A stretch of 64,000 nt of DNA from a virus: IMG/VR virus record IMGVR_UViG_3300028840_005080, positions 1 to 64,000 of that record; one strand, written 5' to 3'. Made by a program: the position numbers and the translations under genes. Below, one piece after another: positions 14,509-23,391 of this stretch; within the stretch, counting starts at the first letter, position 1; every line of letters begins with the position of its first letter. The notes under the pieces were generated by a model that was not told the origin of the DNA, did no database searches, and saw only the letters and a list, made by a program, of their open reading frames with translations.

Positions 14509-14994
14509 TCAACATATTTTTCCACCATGCCTTTTCGATCTCGTCTTATTATATCTATGCTTTTCAAGAATTATTTTATGGATATCAACATTTTTGTTAA
14601 AACAAAAATTTTCTATATCACACAAAATCTGAGTAACATACTCGCTTTTTGTCAAATTTTTGTAACTTCTCATAAATTCATCCATATAGTCAAACCAATC
14701 AATAATAAAACAACTATTTTTATGATGAGAATAATCATCAGTTTTTACATCCACATTATAAAATCCCGCAATATCAAGAGCTCTTATAGAAATATCAGCC
14801 AATTCCACATAAAATCCGCAAGGTTTTTTGTCTTCATAATATGTTTCAAAATTCCCCTTTCTATACTCTTCAAAAGCCTCAAACAATTCTGATTTAACAA
14901 GAAATACCAATTCTTTCATTTCTCGTTTTTTATCATACCAACCTTTTTCAACCGCCAAATCATGAACTTCTTTTTTAAACAAATTGTAGTTCAT
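14509..14994 (-). CDS. MazG-like nucleotide pyrophosphohydrolase
   Basis: A 161-residue all-helical protein. The metal-binding helix SELFEAFEEYRKGN (about 33-46) and a later helix with ELADISIRALD (about 64-74) give the ExxE and ExxD pattern of MazG-like dNTP/NTP pyrophosphatases. The C-terminus HRYNKTRSKRHGGK is typical of phage members. Such enzymes sanitise nucleotide pools or lower host alarmone levels. It overlaps the methyltransferase gene by 20 bp, so nucleotide and DNA modification genes are co-transcribed. Confidence 0.75.
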   Translation of the reverse strand: MNYNLFKKEVHDLAVEKGWYDKKREMKELVFLVKSELFEAFEEYRKGNFETYYEDKKPCGFYVELADISIRALDIAGFYNVDVKTDDYSHHKNSCFIIDWFDYMDEFMRSYKNLTKSEYVTQILCDIENFCFNKNVDIHKIILEKHRYNKTRSKRHGGKIC

Positions 14995-15937
14995 TTTTAC
15001 TCCTTTCGTTTTTAATTTTAACTGCTTTTTTACAGTTTTTTACAGCAACTTTATAATAACTCTCTTTCAATTCGCTCCCAATAGCTTTTCTATTCATTAA
15101 TATAGCCTGATAAGCGAATGTACCTATACCAACAAAAGGATCGAAAATAATATCTCCCTCGTTTGTATACATTTCAATCAATCTTTCACAAACATCCAAT
15201 TGTAACGGAGCTATATGTTTATCATCGTCTTTATCTCTCCCTTCTTTTGTTTCAAGAGTACGTGTTTGTCTTATATCCCACCAAATTCCCGCATATCTTT
15301 GGAATCTGTTATGACTCAGCTTGTTGTGTCTTTGTTCGCTGTCGTATTTTCCTAACGGATCAAATCTTTCATCACCGATCCAATTCAAATATCCTTGTTT
15401 GTGTGCTACCGGTTTTTTATTTTCGCCGGGTTTTTTCATAACTATAAGAAAATCATTGCGCCCAAAACCTATCATAACAGAATCTTTTACAACTTGTTTG
15501 TGAGCCAATTTTATATTTTTAGTTCTTACTGCCTCAATAAGCGGATCTTTCCAGATTACACACTCAGTAAAAAATATAAAGCCAGCTTTCTCAAACAAAT
15601 GTATCAAATCACCTCTTAGATCTTTTGTTCCTATATATCCATGATGCTCTTTTGTAAGATTTGTGTTCTGTATATGAAAAACCAAATTTCTTCCTGGCTC
15701 AAGTATTCTGTAAAGATCCTTTATCATGAAATTAAAATGATTAAAAAATTCGTCATCTGTAACGCTGTTTCCCATATCTCTAACAGAATTACTATACGTA
15801 AACAACGATGAAAACGGAGGAGAAAACCCTATAAACCCAACGCTATTTTCCGGCAATCCTTTACAAACTTCGACGCTATCGCCATGATAAATAGCAAAAT
15901 CATCTGTCGCTTTTTGGTTTATTACATTTACTTTCAT
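14975..15937 (-). CDS. DNA N4/N6 methyltransferase
   Basis: A 320-residue methylase of the beta class. The catalytic motif SPPF (about 39-42, a DPPY variant; S at position one favours N4-cytosine but does not prove it) comes before the SAM-binding motif DPFVGIGTFAY (about 265-275). A DISTRICTLY phage-like extra is none; the length is usual. It sits with the SNF2-type helicase at 18272, an arrangement that recalls the methylase and helicase parts of the P1 antirestriction protein DarB. It probably protects phage DNA from host restriction. Confidence 0.85.
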   Translation of the reverse strand: MKVNVINQKATDDFAIYHGDSVEVCKGLPENSVGFIGFSPPFSSLFTYSNSVRDMGNSVTDDEFFNHFNFMIKDLYRILEPGRNLVFHIQNTNLTKEHHGYIGTKDLRGDLIHLFEKAGFIFFTECVIWKDPLIEAVRTKNIKLAHKQVVKDSVMIGFGRNDFLIVMKKPGENKKPVAHKQGYLNWIGDERFDPLGKYDSEQRHNKLSHNRFQRYAGIWWDIRQTRTLETKEGRDKDDDKHIAPLQLDVCERLIEMYTNEGDIIFDPFVGIGTFAYQAILMNRKAIGSELKESYYKVAVKNCKKAVKIKNERSKNELQFV

Positions 15938-15949
15938 TTTTTTACTCCT

Positions 15950-18034
15950 TTATTCGCGTTTTTTATTGTACTTATAGACAATGTTGCCGTTTTCATCCAA
16001 ACTTTCAGGCGTCATAATCCCTTCAAAAATTTTATACGGAGACAAACTATGATCCGGATTATTCCACAAAAAATGCAAGAAATCTTTTATTGTAAAACCA
16101 TGATACATCGCTCTTGTTTCGCATTTTTCATTAAACAAAGCGTATTTTACATTTTCAAAATGGACCATCTCGCATGAAATATCATCCCAGCCAACCCTTT
16201 TATTATCTTTACATAATAAAACCGCATTACAAAAATGGCCTTTGCAGAAATTAAAATTTTCAGGAACGCCGCAACAACAAGAATGATATGATTTTTCTTT
16301 AAAATGACAATCACTTACAAACAATTTTATATTTTTCGATTCGCATAATTGCCTAATGTCTTCAACAACATCTCTTTTTATATTTCTATTCAATCTTAAC
16401 GGACTGCCTTTATTTGAGGTAAACGTTTTATAAAAATTTGCAATGTCGTAACCTGATATATCACATAAAATTTTATAATTTTCTTTTGTGATTCTGTAAT
16501 CAAAACAAAAAAATTCAAGACTAACAGAATCAATACCACTATCAACCGCTCTGCTTATAAGCTCCTTATGATTGTCAGATACGCCATATATATACGGCCT
16601 CAATCTCAATGTTATTCCGCCAGGATTTAATTTTGCGATATTTTCAATTGCTTTTAATCTTTTTTTTGGTGACGGGGCTCTTTTTTCTAAAAATGCTGCT
16701 TTTTTTTCATTTGTTGTTATTAAAGTGAATTTTACATGAAAATTTTTATTATTTTTAAAAAAATTTATATATCTCTCATCCTCTGACCACCAAAAAGATT
16801 TAGTAGAAAATGAGATTTGATAGTCAAGTTCGTTTCTAAAAAAATCAATAAGTTCAAGGCCAATTCCATATTTTTTCTCAAAATTACAAAACGGATCGGA
16901 CAAACCGCCCCATTGCAATGCTTTTTTGTTTTTTATGAATTCGGAATATTGAGTTTTGGTTTTATTTCTAAAAATCCTTTTCACTGCTTCAACATTTACA
17001 TAATTCGCGATTTTGTTTATATAATCCTCTCTCCCTTTGCCTTTTATCAGCATTCTTTGGTATTGCGAAAAACAATAAACGCAAGAATAAAAACAATTTG
17101 AATATTGATCAAAAGTTAGTGGCAACGCGCAATCAACGGCTTCTGATGACCATCTCGGACTACTATAAAATTTTTGTTTCTTCTTTTTTTCTTTTATAAC
17201 AATATTTGATTTAAAATTATTTCTCCAATTTTCTATTTGTTTCCTTGAATGAAATCTCATTCTTAAATCCGTACCATCAACAAACCCCTTTCTTTTTTTA
17301 ATACAAAACAAACCAGGATATGTATTCATTAATTTTTTAACATCTTTTAGTCTGTGTTCTACTCTCTCATCATATATTCCCATTCCCCCTTTTTCATAAT
17401 GTCCTGATATAGGATGTATAAAATTATTTATTAAAACAACTCCGAATCTTAATAGATGATCTGCCGTATTTCTGAAATCTTCCATTGTTATCGTATGATC
17501 CCAAGTTAATTGATCATTTTTAATCAGAATCAACTTGCCTATGCAATAACCAACAAATCTGTATTTTTTCGCTCTGAAGTAAAAATTTGGTGTTGTTGCA
17601 AAAGAACACATTCTAACGTTGTTTTTTTCAGAAATTTCAATCATCTCTTTGCATTTTTCAATAAAAATATCTACACAACACTCGTTTGAAAAAACAGAGC
17701 TCCAATATTTATTATCTTTTATTCTTTCAAAATCGATTTTTTCCGTATTATAATATTCATCCGACACACAACTAATATTTTTGATGTTATCATCCGCAAA
17801 CACAAACCATTCATCTTTTTCAACAAGATTTTCTGTCACAAATTCTCTTTGCCTCGTTAATCCAAATTGATCCGTTTTTGCATTTGATATTATCAGATTT
17901 TTTTTTCTAATTGATGGATTGGAACGATACAAATCGTATTGTTCTTTGTTATGCACTATTATTTTTGCTTTTGGAAAAATTTTATGTGTAGAAATTGTAT
18001 CGTATCTGTTGTATGTAGGTATGAAAAATTTCAT
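15950..18034 (-). CDS. Glycosyltransferase-radical SAM fusion
   Basis: A 694-residue two-domain protein. Residues 1-280 look like a GT-A glycosyltransferase: FFIPTYNRYDT at the start, LTRQREFV (59-66) and a metal-binding-like ADDN (80-83). They resemble the glycosyltransferases seen with DNA base-oxidising enzymes in phages. Residues 290-680 look like a spore-photoproduct-lyase-type radical SAM domain with C314-x3-C318-x2-C321, WGGLSDPF, and many C-terminal Cys (CCCG region near 590) that may hold another cluster or zinc. Base modification of phage DNA is the leading inference. It lies between a DNA methylase and an SNF2-type helicase. Confidence 0.8.
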   Translation of the reverse strand: MKFFIPTYNRYDTISTHKIFPKAKIIVHNKEQYDLYRSNPSIRKKNLIISNAKTDQFGLTRQREFVTENLVEKDEWFVFADDNIKNISCVSDEYYNTEKIDFERIKDNKYWSSVFSNECCVDIFIEKCKEMIEISEKNNVRMCSFATTPNFYFRAKKYRFVGYCIGKLILIKNDQLTWDHTITMEDFRNTADHLLRFGVVLINNFIHPISGHYEKGGMGIYDERVEHRLKDVKKLMNTYPGLFCIKKRKGFVDGTDLRMRFHSRKQIENWRNNFKSNIVIKEKKKKQKFYSSPRWSSEAVDCALPLTFDQYSNCFYSCVYCFSQYQRMLIKGKGREDYINKIANYVNVEAVKRIFRNKTKTQYSEFIKNKKALQWGGLSDPFCNFEKKYGIGLELIDFFRNELDYQISFSTKSFWWSEDERYINFFKNNKNFHVKFTLITTNEKKAAFLEKRAPSPKKRLKAIENIAKLNPGGITLRLRPYIYGVSDNHKELISRAVDSGIDSVSLEFFCFDYRITKENYKILCDISGYDIANFYKTFTSNKGSPLRLNRNIKRDVVEDIRQLCESKNIKLFVSDCHFKEKSYHSCCCGVPENFNFCKGHFCNAVLLCKDNKRVGWDDISCEMVHFENVKYALFNEKCETRAMYHGFTIKDFLHFLWNNPDHSLSPYKIFEGIMTPESLDENGNIVYKYNKKRE

Positions 18035-18255
18035 TTTTTCTCCTTATTCATTTCAGAAAACGAATATATAACTTTTTTCCCATCTATCCCCAAGATTTTC
18101 ATGTAATATTCTTTTTCCTTATCATTCGACCAAACAAGAACAAATCTTCCATTCCTTGTATCCTTCCCTTTTACTTTTGGTTTTTCTAATTTTTCAGGAT
18201 AGTATTTTTCAGGATATCCGAATATATACGAGTTATAGAAAAATTTTTTATCCAT
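18031..18255 (-). CDS. Small hypothetical protein
   Basis: Seventy-four residues starting DKKFFYNSYIFGY, with GGAGG before the ATG. It overlaps the fusion gene start by 4 bp (ATGA type), so it is made with it. The sequence is basic with an SH3-like strand pattern. A role with the fusion enzyme is only suggested by position. Confidence 0.6.
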   Translation of the reverse strand: MDKKFFYNSYIFGYPEKYYPEKLEKPKVKGKDTRNGRFVLVWSNDKEKEYYMKILGIDGKKVIYSFSEMNKEKK

Positions 18256-18271
18256 AATAACCTCCAAAAAC

Positions 18272-19651
18272 TTAAATAAAATTAGGCAATACCATTTTAA
18301 AAATCGGATTATACAGAGTTTCTGTTTTTTTTGTTTTATCCAAATTTTTACTCGTTATATCTTTTGTGTTTTCAATGATTTTATTAAACATTTCAATAGT
18401 TTGTTCTTCTTTTCTTTTAATATTTTCTAAAACGCAAGATTCTTGATCGGATATAACAATAAAAGAATTTACATCTTTCTTTTGTCCAAATCTCCATATC
18501 CTTCTTTCAGCCTGATATAGCTCCTCCCATGAATCAGAAAGACCTACAAAAATCTGATTATTGCAATGTTTTTGAAAATTCAACCCATATCCGAATATTG
18601 ACGGTTTTGATACAAGTCTTTTAATTTGTCCTTTTTGAAAAGCTATGGCGGTTTCCTCTTTATGTCTGTCGCTATGTCTTCCGGCAACCTCAACAGCATC
18701 AAGTTCTTTTGCAAGTTCTGTTCCTTCAGCATTCAACCCGCACCATATGAGCCAGTTTTCATCAGGATTTTCGTCTATTATTCTTTTTGCTTCAATCGTT
18801 CTTTCTTTTATGGTGTTCCTTCTTGCTTTTCTTCTCTCATTCAAAGCCTTTTTCCCCGTAGTATAAAATCCGTCTTTTGTCCAATCGTGTTTTGTTTTTA
18901 CAACAACAAACTCTTTATTTAACTTTGGCAAAACAAATCTTTTGTCATCGTATCCCAAATCCGATGGCAATTGCATCATAATCATCCAAGAGGAAAGCCA
19001 TTGCCAAAATTTTTCATCTTTCGCATATCCTCGTAGTCTCCATTTTGAAACATCGCCTCCGTCATGAACGAAAAACATTGAAAGCATTTCTTTCAATTTC
19101 ATAACACCAAGCGCTTCAGCATGGTTGCCTATTTCTGTATAATCATTAGGACAAGGGGTAGCCGAACACATCAATTTATATTGAGTCCCAGTTAATTGTT
19201 TGGTAAACCAATTCCTTGTTTTGCTCGTCGAATGCTTTAAAATGCCTGATTCATCAAGAACAATTTGTGGAAATGCTGAAAAATCAAACTTCTCCATTTT
19301 TTCATAATTTGTAATATTTATACCTTTTTTCGCATCTTTCATATCGTTACAAATATTTGCTTTCGGATAACCGAATTTTTCAGCCTCTCTTGCAGTTTGT
19401 TTCGATACAGCCAATGGAGCAAAAATCAGCCCAGGTTTGTTTGTATTTTCTATACATTGCTGTATCCATTCAAGTTGGCACGGGGTTTTACCAAGCCCAG
19501 GAGCAAAAGCCAATGTACTCCTGCCCTTTCGAATAGCCCATTTAACGGAATCCCTTTGAAAATCATATAACTTATCATTTGTTTTTTTTGGTTCAAACCC
19601 GGATGGCTTATCAAAATAACTTTTCGTTTCAAGAAATTCATTATATTTCAT
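18272..19651 (-). CDS. SNF2-type SF2 helicase
   Basis: A 459-residue helicase with motif I APGLGKTP (about 50-57), motif II VLDESG (DESG, about 131-136), motif III CSATP, and C-terminal motifs FGYGLNFQKH and QAERRIWRFGQ (motif VI). The RIWRFGQ ending is typical of phage helicases that accompany DNA methylases. It likely remodels or translocates on DNA in the service of modification, as in DarB-like systems. No nuclease domain is seen. Confidence 0.9.
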   Translation of the reverse strand: MKYNEFLETKSYFDKPSGFEPKKTNDKLYDFQRDSVKWAIRKGRSTLAFAPGLGKTPCQLEWIQQCIENTNKPGLIFAPLAVSKQTAREAEKFGYPKANICNDMKDAKKGINITNYEKMEKFDFSAFPQIVLDESGILKHSTSKTRNWFTKQLTGTQYKLMCSATPCPNDYTEIGNHAEALGVMKLKEMLSMFFVHDGGDVSKWRLRGYAKDEKFWQWLSSWMIMMQLPSDLGYDDKRFVLPKLNKEFVVVKTKHDWTKDGFYTTGKKALNERRKARRNTIKERTIEAKRIIDENPDENWLIWCGLNAEGTELAKELDAVEVAGRHSDRHKEETAIAFQKGQIKRLVSKPSIFGYGLNFQKHCNNQIFVGLSDSWEELYQAERRIWRFGQKKDVNSFIVISDQESCVLENIKRKEEQTIEMFNKIIENTKDITSKNLDKTKKTETLYNPIFKMVLPNFI

Positions 19652-19676
19652 TTTCTCTCCTTTTTTATATTATTTT

Positions 19677-19874
19677 TTAACCATCTTTTTCATCACAAAA
19701 CGCTTTGCATACTTTGCAAACCTCAGAATTGGTTTCATCAACTTTTATAAAAACATGTGGTGGTATTTTGTGACTCATCATAATACTATCAGGCCAGCGA
19801 CAAATCGGCTTAAATGCACTATATTGTTTTCTTGTAACATTCCAAATACATCTTCTGTATTTTGGTATCGCCAT
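19677..19874 (-). CDS. Small Cys-containing protein
   Basis: Sixty-five residues starting AIPKYRRCIWNVTRKQ, ending with CKVCKAFCDE, a likely zinc site. The ATG at 19874 follows AGGAAT. Unknown. Confidence 0.55.
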   Translation of the reverse strand: MAIPKYRRCIWNVTRKQYSAFKPICRWPDSIMMSHKIPPHVFIKVDETNSEVCKVCKAFCDEKDG

Positions 19875-19878
19875 TTTT

Positions 19879-20496
19879 TTATTCCTCATCATTATTCGTA
19901 AAATTTTGCTCGTATAAAGATTCCACATAAGCAATAACCGGAGATAGCGAAATTTTATAACCATTTTCAATATCGTCTCTCCAAATCGAATCTATTAGCT
20001 CAAAATCGTGACCTTTTTCCATATAATTCTTAGCGATGCCATTAAGCGCATATTCTATATTTGTTTCCACATCTATAACTGTCATGGCTCTTGTACTACC
20101 ATAACATTTCAAAATAACTTTTTCTATTACAAATGGCCAATTTTTAAATATCTGATCATCAATACAAATTTCTTTTTCTTTTGTTTCTCGCTTCTTTAAT
20201 TCCGTATACAACCAATCCGCCATTTTCGTTGTAAATCTTATATTTCTTTCTTTTGCGATTTTTTCCATATCTTCAACAACTTTTTGAGAATCCTGACATT
20301 GATCCACCAAGCTATATAATTTTATAATTTTTACAGCATCAGGATCAATATGACTTACTCCACAATGTATACACTGCCAGTTATTTGTGTCAGGATAATA
20401 ATTCCAATTTATTTTTGATTCAACCGTCTTACATACCGGACATTTTTTGTGTGTCCCGTTTCTCAATCCTTCTTTTTCTTTTTCATTTTTTTTCAT
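19879..20496 (-). CDS. Zinc-ribbon protein, unknown
   Basis: A 205-residue protein with an N-terminal four-Cys zinc ribbon (CPVC at about 19-22, CIHC at about 42-45) as in primases and TFIIS-like proteins. A helical region follows. It may be a DNA-binding accessory to recombination, given the neighbouring SbcC half. No family is recognised. Confidence 0.6.
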   Translation of the reverse strand: MKKNEKEKEGLRNGTHKKCPVCKTVESKINWNYYPDTNNWQCIHCGVSHIDPDAVKIIKLYSLVDQCQDSQKVVEDMEKIAKERNIRFTTKMADWLYTELKKRETKEKEICIDDQIFKNWPFVIEKVILKCYGSTRAMTVIDVETNIEYALNGIAKNYMEKGHDFELIDSIWRDDIENGYKISLSPVIAYVESLYEQNFTNNDEE

Positions 20497-20505
20497 TTAA
20501 TCCTC

Positions 20506-21111
20506 CTATATCTCCGTTATATAACTAATCCCGTTTTCTTGTCTAACCTCAAAAACTTTGTCCGCAATATCTTTCAAATCCTCATGATGTGTTACCAAGA
20601 TTATCTGAACACCCATTTTTTCAGAAATTGATTTTAACATTGCAAAAGTTTTCAAAATCATTTCTCCGCCAAGATTGCATTTTATAGGTTCATCCAATAT
20701 AAAAATATTACGTGTTCTATTTGGCATTAATTGCCACAAAACTATCCTCATGGCAATTGAGATAATTGGGATAAGACCTCCGCCTTTCTCTGTTTTTAAA
20801 TCGTATTCAAATTTTCCCTCCTTTATTGTTGGTCTGCATTCTATTTTACTCCTCTTTCTCTCCAAAATCAACTTAAATCTGAAATTTTTATCATAAACAT
20901 CCTGAAGAGCCATTGTTACCAATTTTTCAACAGTTTCTGTAAATTTTGTTTGTGTTTTCGCAGCGACTTCTTGAAATATAAGCAAAACATCTTTTTCCTC
21001 TTTAATATTACGTTTTAATCTTTTTTTGCTTTTGTTCACATTTTTTAACTCTTTTCTATAAAAATCCCGTTCTGTTTTATATTTCAGATAATTTTGTTTA
21101 AAATCGGACAT
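20506..21111 (-). CDS. SbcC/Rad50-like ATPase, C-terminal half
   Basis: A 201-residue protein that starts as a coiled coil and ends as the second lobe of an ABC-type ATPase. It has a signature-like KGGGLIPIISIAM region (about 109-121), Walker B IFILDEP (about 137-143) and an H-loop VTHHEDL (about 174-180). It lacks Walker A. The missing half is in the gene at 22371-23324, so the two must assemble in trans to bind ATP. The nuclease subunit gene lies between them. Confidence 0.8.
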   Translation of the reverse strand: MSDFKQNYLKYKTERDFYRKELKNVNKSKKRLKRNIKEEKDVLLIFQEVAAKTQTKFTETVEKLVTMALQDVYDKNFRFKLILERKRSKIECRPTIKEGKFEYDLKTEKGGGLIPIISIAMRIVLWQLMPNRTRNIFILDEPIKCNLGGEMILKTFAMLKSISEKMGVQIILVTHHEDLKDIADKVFEVRQENGISYITEI

Positions 21112-21328
21112 TTATCTCTCTATCAATTTCGTGTGCTTTTGCTATTTTCGCATTTCTTTTTTTTACAAATTTTTCTTTTTTTAATTTTATTTCTGATATC
21201 ACACTTTCAATATCGTTTATCGAAACATCGAACTTTTCTAATTCATATATTAATTTCGCTATGTTTTTTTCAATCATTGCAATATTTATTTTAATTTTTT
21301 CTATATCTGCTCTGTCATCATTTTGCAT
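21098..21328 (-). CDS. Coiled-coil small protein
   Basis: Seventy-six residues, almost entirely heptad-like (ADIEKIKINIAMIEKNIAKL). It lies between SbcD and the SbcC C-half and overlaps the latter by 14 bp. It may supply coiled-coil arm sequence for the split SbcC. The ATG at 21328 has GGGAG upstream. Confidence 0.6.
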   Translation of the reverse strand: MQNDDRADIEKIKINIAMIEKNIAKLIYELEKFDVSINDIESVISEIKLKKEKFVKKRNAKIAKAHEIDREINVRF

Positions 21329-21422
21329 TTTTATCGCTCCCGCAAATGCAATCACTATTCATCAATATGATTTTTATTGCGCATTTTATAGTATGGCCTT
21401 CGTTAATCAACTTTTTTATCAT
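21318..21422 (-). CDS. Short ORF (34 aa)
   Basis: Small peptide with a basic start (IKKLINEGHTIKC) and CICGS near the end. It overlaps the next gene by 11 bp. The ribosome-binding site is weak, so this is tentative. Confidence 0.35.
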   Translation of the reverse strand: MIKKLINEGHTIKCAIKIILMNSDCICGSDKNAK

Positions 21423-21441
21423 CAAAATGTTTTGTTCGCTT

Positions 21442-22374
21442 TTAGTCCTCGGAGTTCTCATTCATCTTTTTCCATTCATTTATAAAGTCATTCCATCCGT
21501 CTATTTTGCCGGATTCGCTTTTTTTTATTGTGTTATCTATAACTTTTAAAACTCTTTTTTTTATTTTCATTTTTTTTATCAAGTCAATTAAATTTTTCAC
21601 AACATCTATTCCGGAACAACTTATATTTTTTGCGGAAATAGAAAAATCAATATCCGTTCTGTCCTCAATTTCTGTAAACATATCGATCGCTTTTTCACTT
21701 GATTCATGTGGTATTTCGATCCATTCTAATTGTGTTTTATCAAAGTCAAAAACCCAAAATCCGGGAGAATGATCATACAAATCTCGTTTTGTTCTATTCA
21801 TGCATCCAGAATTTACTATATATCTACCACCATAATCACTATAAAACTTCTTATGCATATCTCCGCAAACAATCAAATCAAATTTGTTTTCTACTAAAAA
21901 TTTATGAGCATCTGTATAAATATGACCCGGATACAGCTCTTCATCCCTAATCGGAGCGTGAATTACCAAAATATTCTTCGTGTTTTGACTTGGTTTTGGT
22001 AATTCTGCTCCATAAGGGCATCCTTTAATGACAATATTTTCAAATTCTATATCATTTCCACCCCCGCAATAATTTATATATCCGGTTTTTGACAGGATAT
22101 CAAAATTGTTATACATCAAATTTCTATTGTACATATCGTGTTGTCCTGGGACTGATATTATTTGCGGCATATTCATTTCAAATAATCTGACAAGCAAAAA
22201 ATATGACCTTGGTTTATCAAAAAAATCTCCGGCTTGCAATATTCTGCAATTATTTTTTTTCGCATAATCAAATATAAAACTTAACTTTTTAAATTGTTCC
22301 TCAACCAGATTGTCTTTTCGACATCCCGGATTCTTTTCGATTAAATGGATATCCGACAAACAAACAAATTTCAT
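21442..22374 (-). CDS. sbcD: SbcD/Mre11-like nuclease
   Basis: A 310-residue metallophosphoesterase with the motif order of Mre11 nucleases: CLSDIHL (D8, H10), QAGDFFD (about 46-52), GQHDMYN (about 77-83), VIHAPI (about 138-143) and CGDMH (about 171-175). The usual Asn of GNHD is Gln here. With the SbcC halves it would form a DNA-end-processing nuclease like T4 gp46/47. It overlaps the SbcC N-half gene by 4 bp. Confidence 0.9.
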   Translation of the reverse strand: MKFVCLSDIHLIEKNPGCRKDNLVEEQFKKLSFIFDYAKKNNCRILQAGDFFDKPRSYFLLVRLFEMNMPQIISVPGQHDMYNRNLMYNNFDILSKTGYINYCGGGNDIEFENIVIKGCPYGAELPKPSQNTKNILVIHAPIRDEELYPGHIYTDAHKFLVENKFDLIVCGDMHKKFYSDYGGRYIVNSGCMNRTKRDLYDHSPGFWVFDFDKTQLEWIEIPHESSEKAIDMFTEIEDRTDIDFSISAKNISCSGIDVVKNLIDLIKKMKIKKRVLKVIDNTIKKSESGKIDGWNDFINEWKKMNENSED

Positions 22375-23324
22375 AATAAAATTTTTTCTATCAAATCGCC
22401 ATTAATATCAGAATCGCAAACAGGACATTTTTTTAATTGTATTAGTTTTTTCTTATAACTCAATATTTTTGATTCTAATTCTTTTTTTGATTCATGTAAT
22501 TTACAAATATTTTTTTTATATTCCGCGCACTTTTCTAAAATATAGTCCAGCTCTTCTATGTCATAATCGTATTTTTTTATTTCTTCGATATTCTGAGCTG
22601 CAAATTTTAATCTACCCTTGTATTTTTCTAACTCCGATTGATTTTTATTATATTCTTCAAGCAACAAAAGTTTCTTGTCACATTGTGTTATTTTTTTCGT
22701 TATTTTTTCAATCTCTTCGATTATTATTTCGAATTCATCAAGTCTTTTATATCTTTTCAGTTTTTCTTCAAGGTTTTTTGATTTTGCATCAATATGTCTT
22801 AACTCCCGTCTATTTTCATTTATTTCCGAATTTAAACTTGATATCCATTGATCTATCAAATCAATATCTATTATTTTGTTTATTTCTTTTCCTATGTTTC
22901 CAGGGGAATCAAGAACAAGATAATGATGATCGTGTTGTTTTTGAAAATTAATCTGTCCTATATTGATTGAGTTTTCTACCAGATCGGGGATTGTTATACC
23001 AAATGACTCAAATTTCTGAATATCGTTTAAAATATATCTCCCAAGCCTTACTTTTTTCTTTGTTTTTCCTTTGCTTATGCGTTTTTCAAGTTTTACTTTG
23101 CAATCATTGAAAATAGCTTCAACGACTGTTTTTCCTTTGTCTCCCATAAAATTCGGGAAATATTTGCATCCGGGAAAATCGTTATTTACAAGCATACTCA
23201 GAGCGCGTAATACCGCACTCTTTCCTTTGTCTGATTCGCCAACAATCACATTCAGGCCTTCGGAAAAATCAAGACATGTATGTTTATGAGATTGAAAATT
23301 TTTTATTTTTAGCGTTTTTAACAT
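22371..23324 (-). CDS. SbcC/Rad50-like ATPase, N-terminal half
   Basis: A 317-residue protein with the Rad50 N-terminal lobe: IKNFQSHKHTCLDF then P-loop GESDKGKSAVLRA, followed by a long coiled coil. It ends at a zinc-hook-like CPVC about 14 residues from the C-terminus. It has no Walker B, which is found in the gene at 20506-21111. The break at the hook is where the two coiled-coil arms meet in normal Rad50. I use the inner ATG (LKTLKIKNFQ) as start. Confidence 0.85.
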   Translation of the reverse strand: MLKTLKIKNFQSHKHTCLDFSEGLNVIVGESDKGKSAVLRALSMLVNNDFPGCKYFPNFMGDKGKTVVEAIFNDCKVKLEKRISKGKTKKKVRLGRYILNDIQKFESFGITIPDLVENSINIGQINFQKQHDHHYLVLDSPGNIGKEINKIIDIDLIDQWISSLNSEINENRRELRHIDAKSKNLEEKLKRYKRLDEFEIIIEEIEKITKKITQCDKKLLLLEEYNKNQSELEKYKGRLKFAAQNIEEIKKYDYDIEELDYILEKCAEYKKNICKLHESKKELESKILSYKKKLIQLKKCPVCDSDINGDLIEKILL

Positions 23325-23391
23325 TCTTATAAAAAATCTTTCGGGCATGGATCAAAATAATAATCAACAAATTCACACTCGTCTGAATTAA

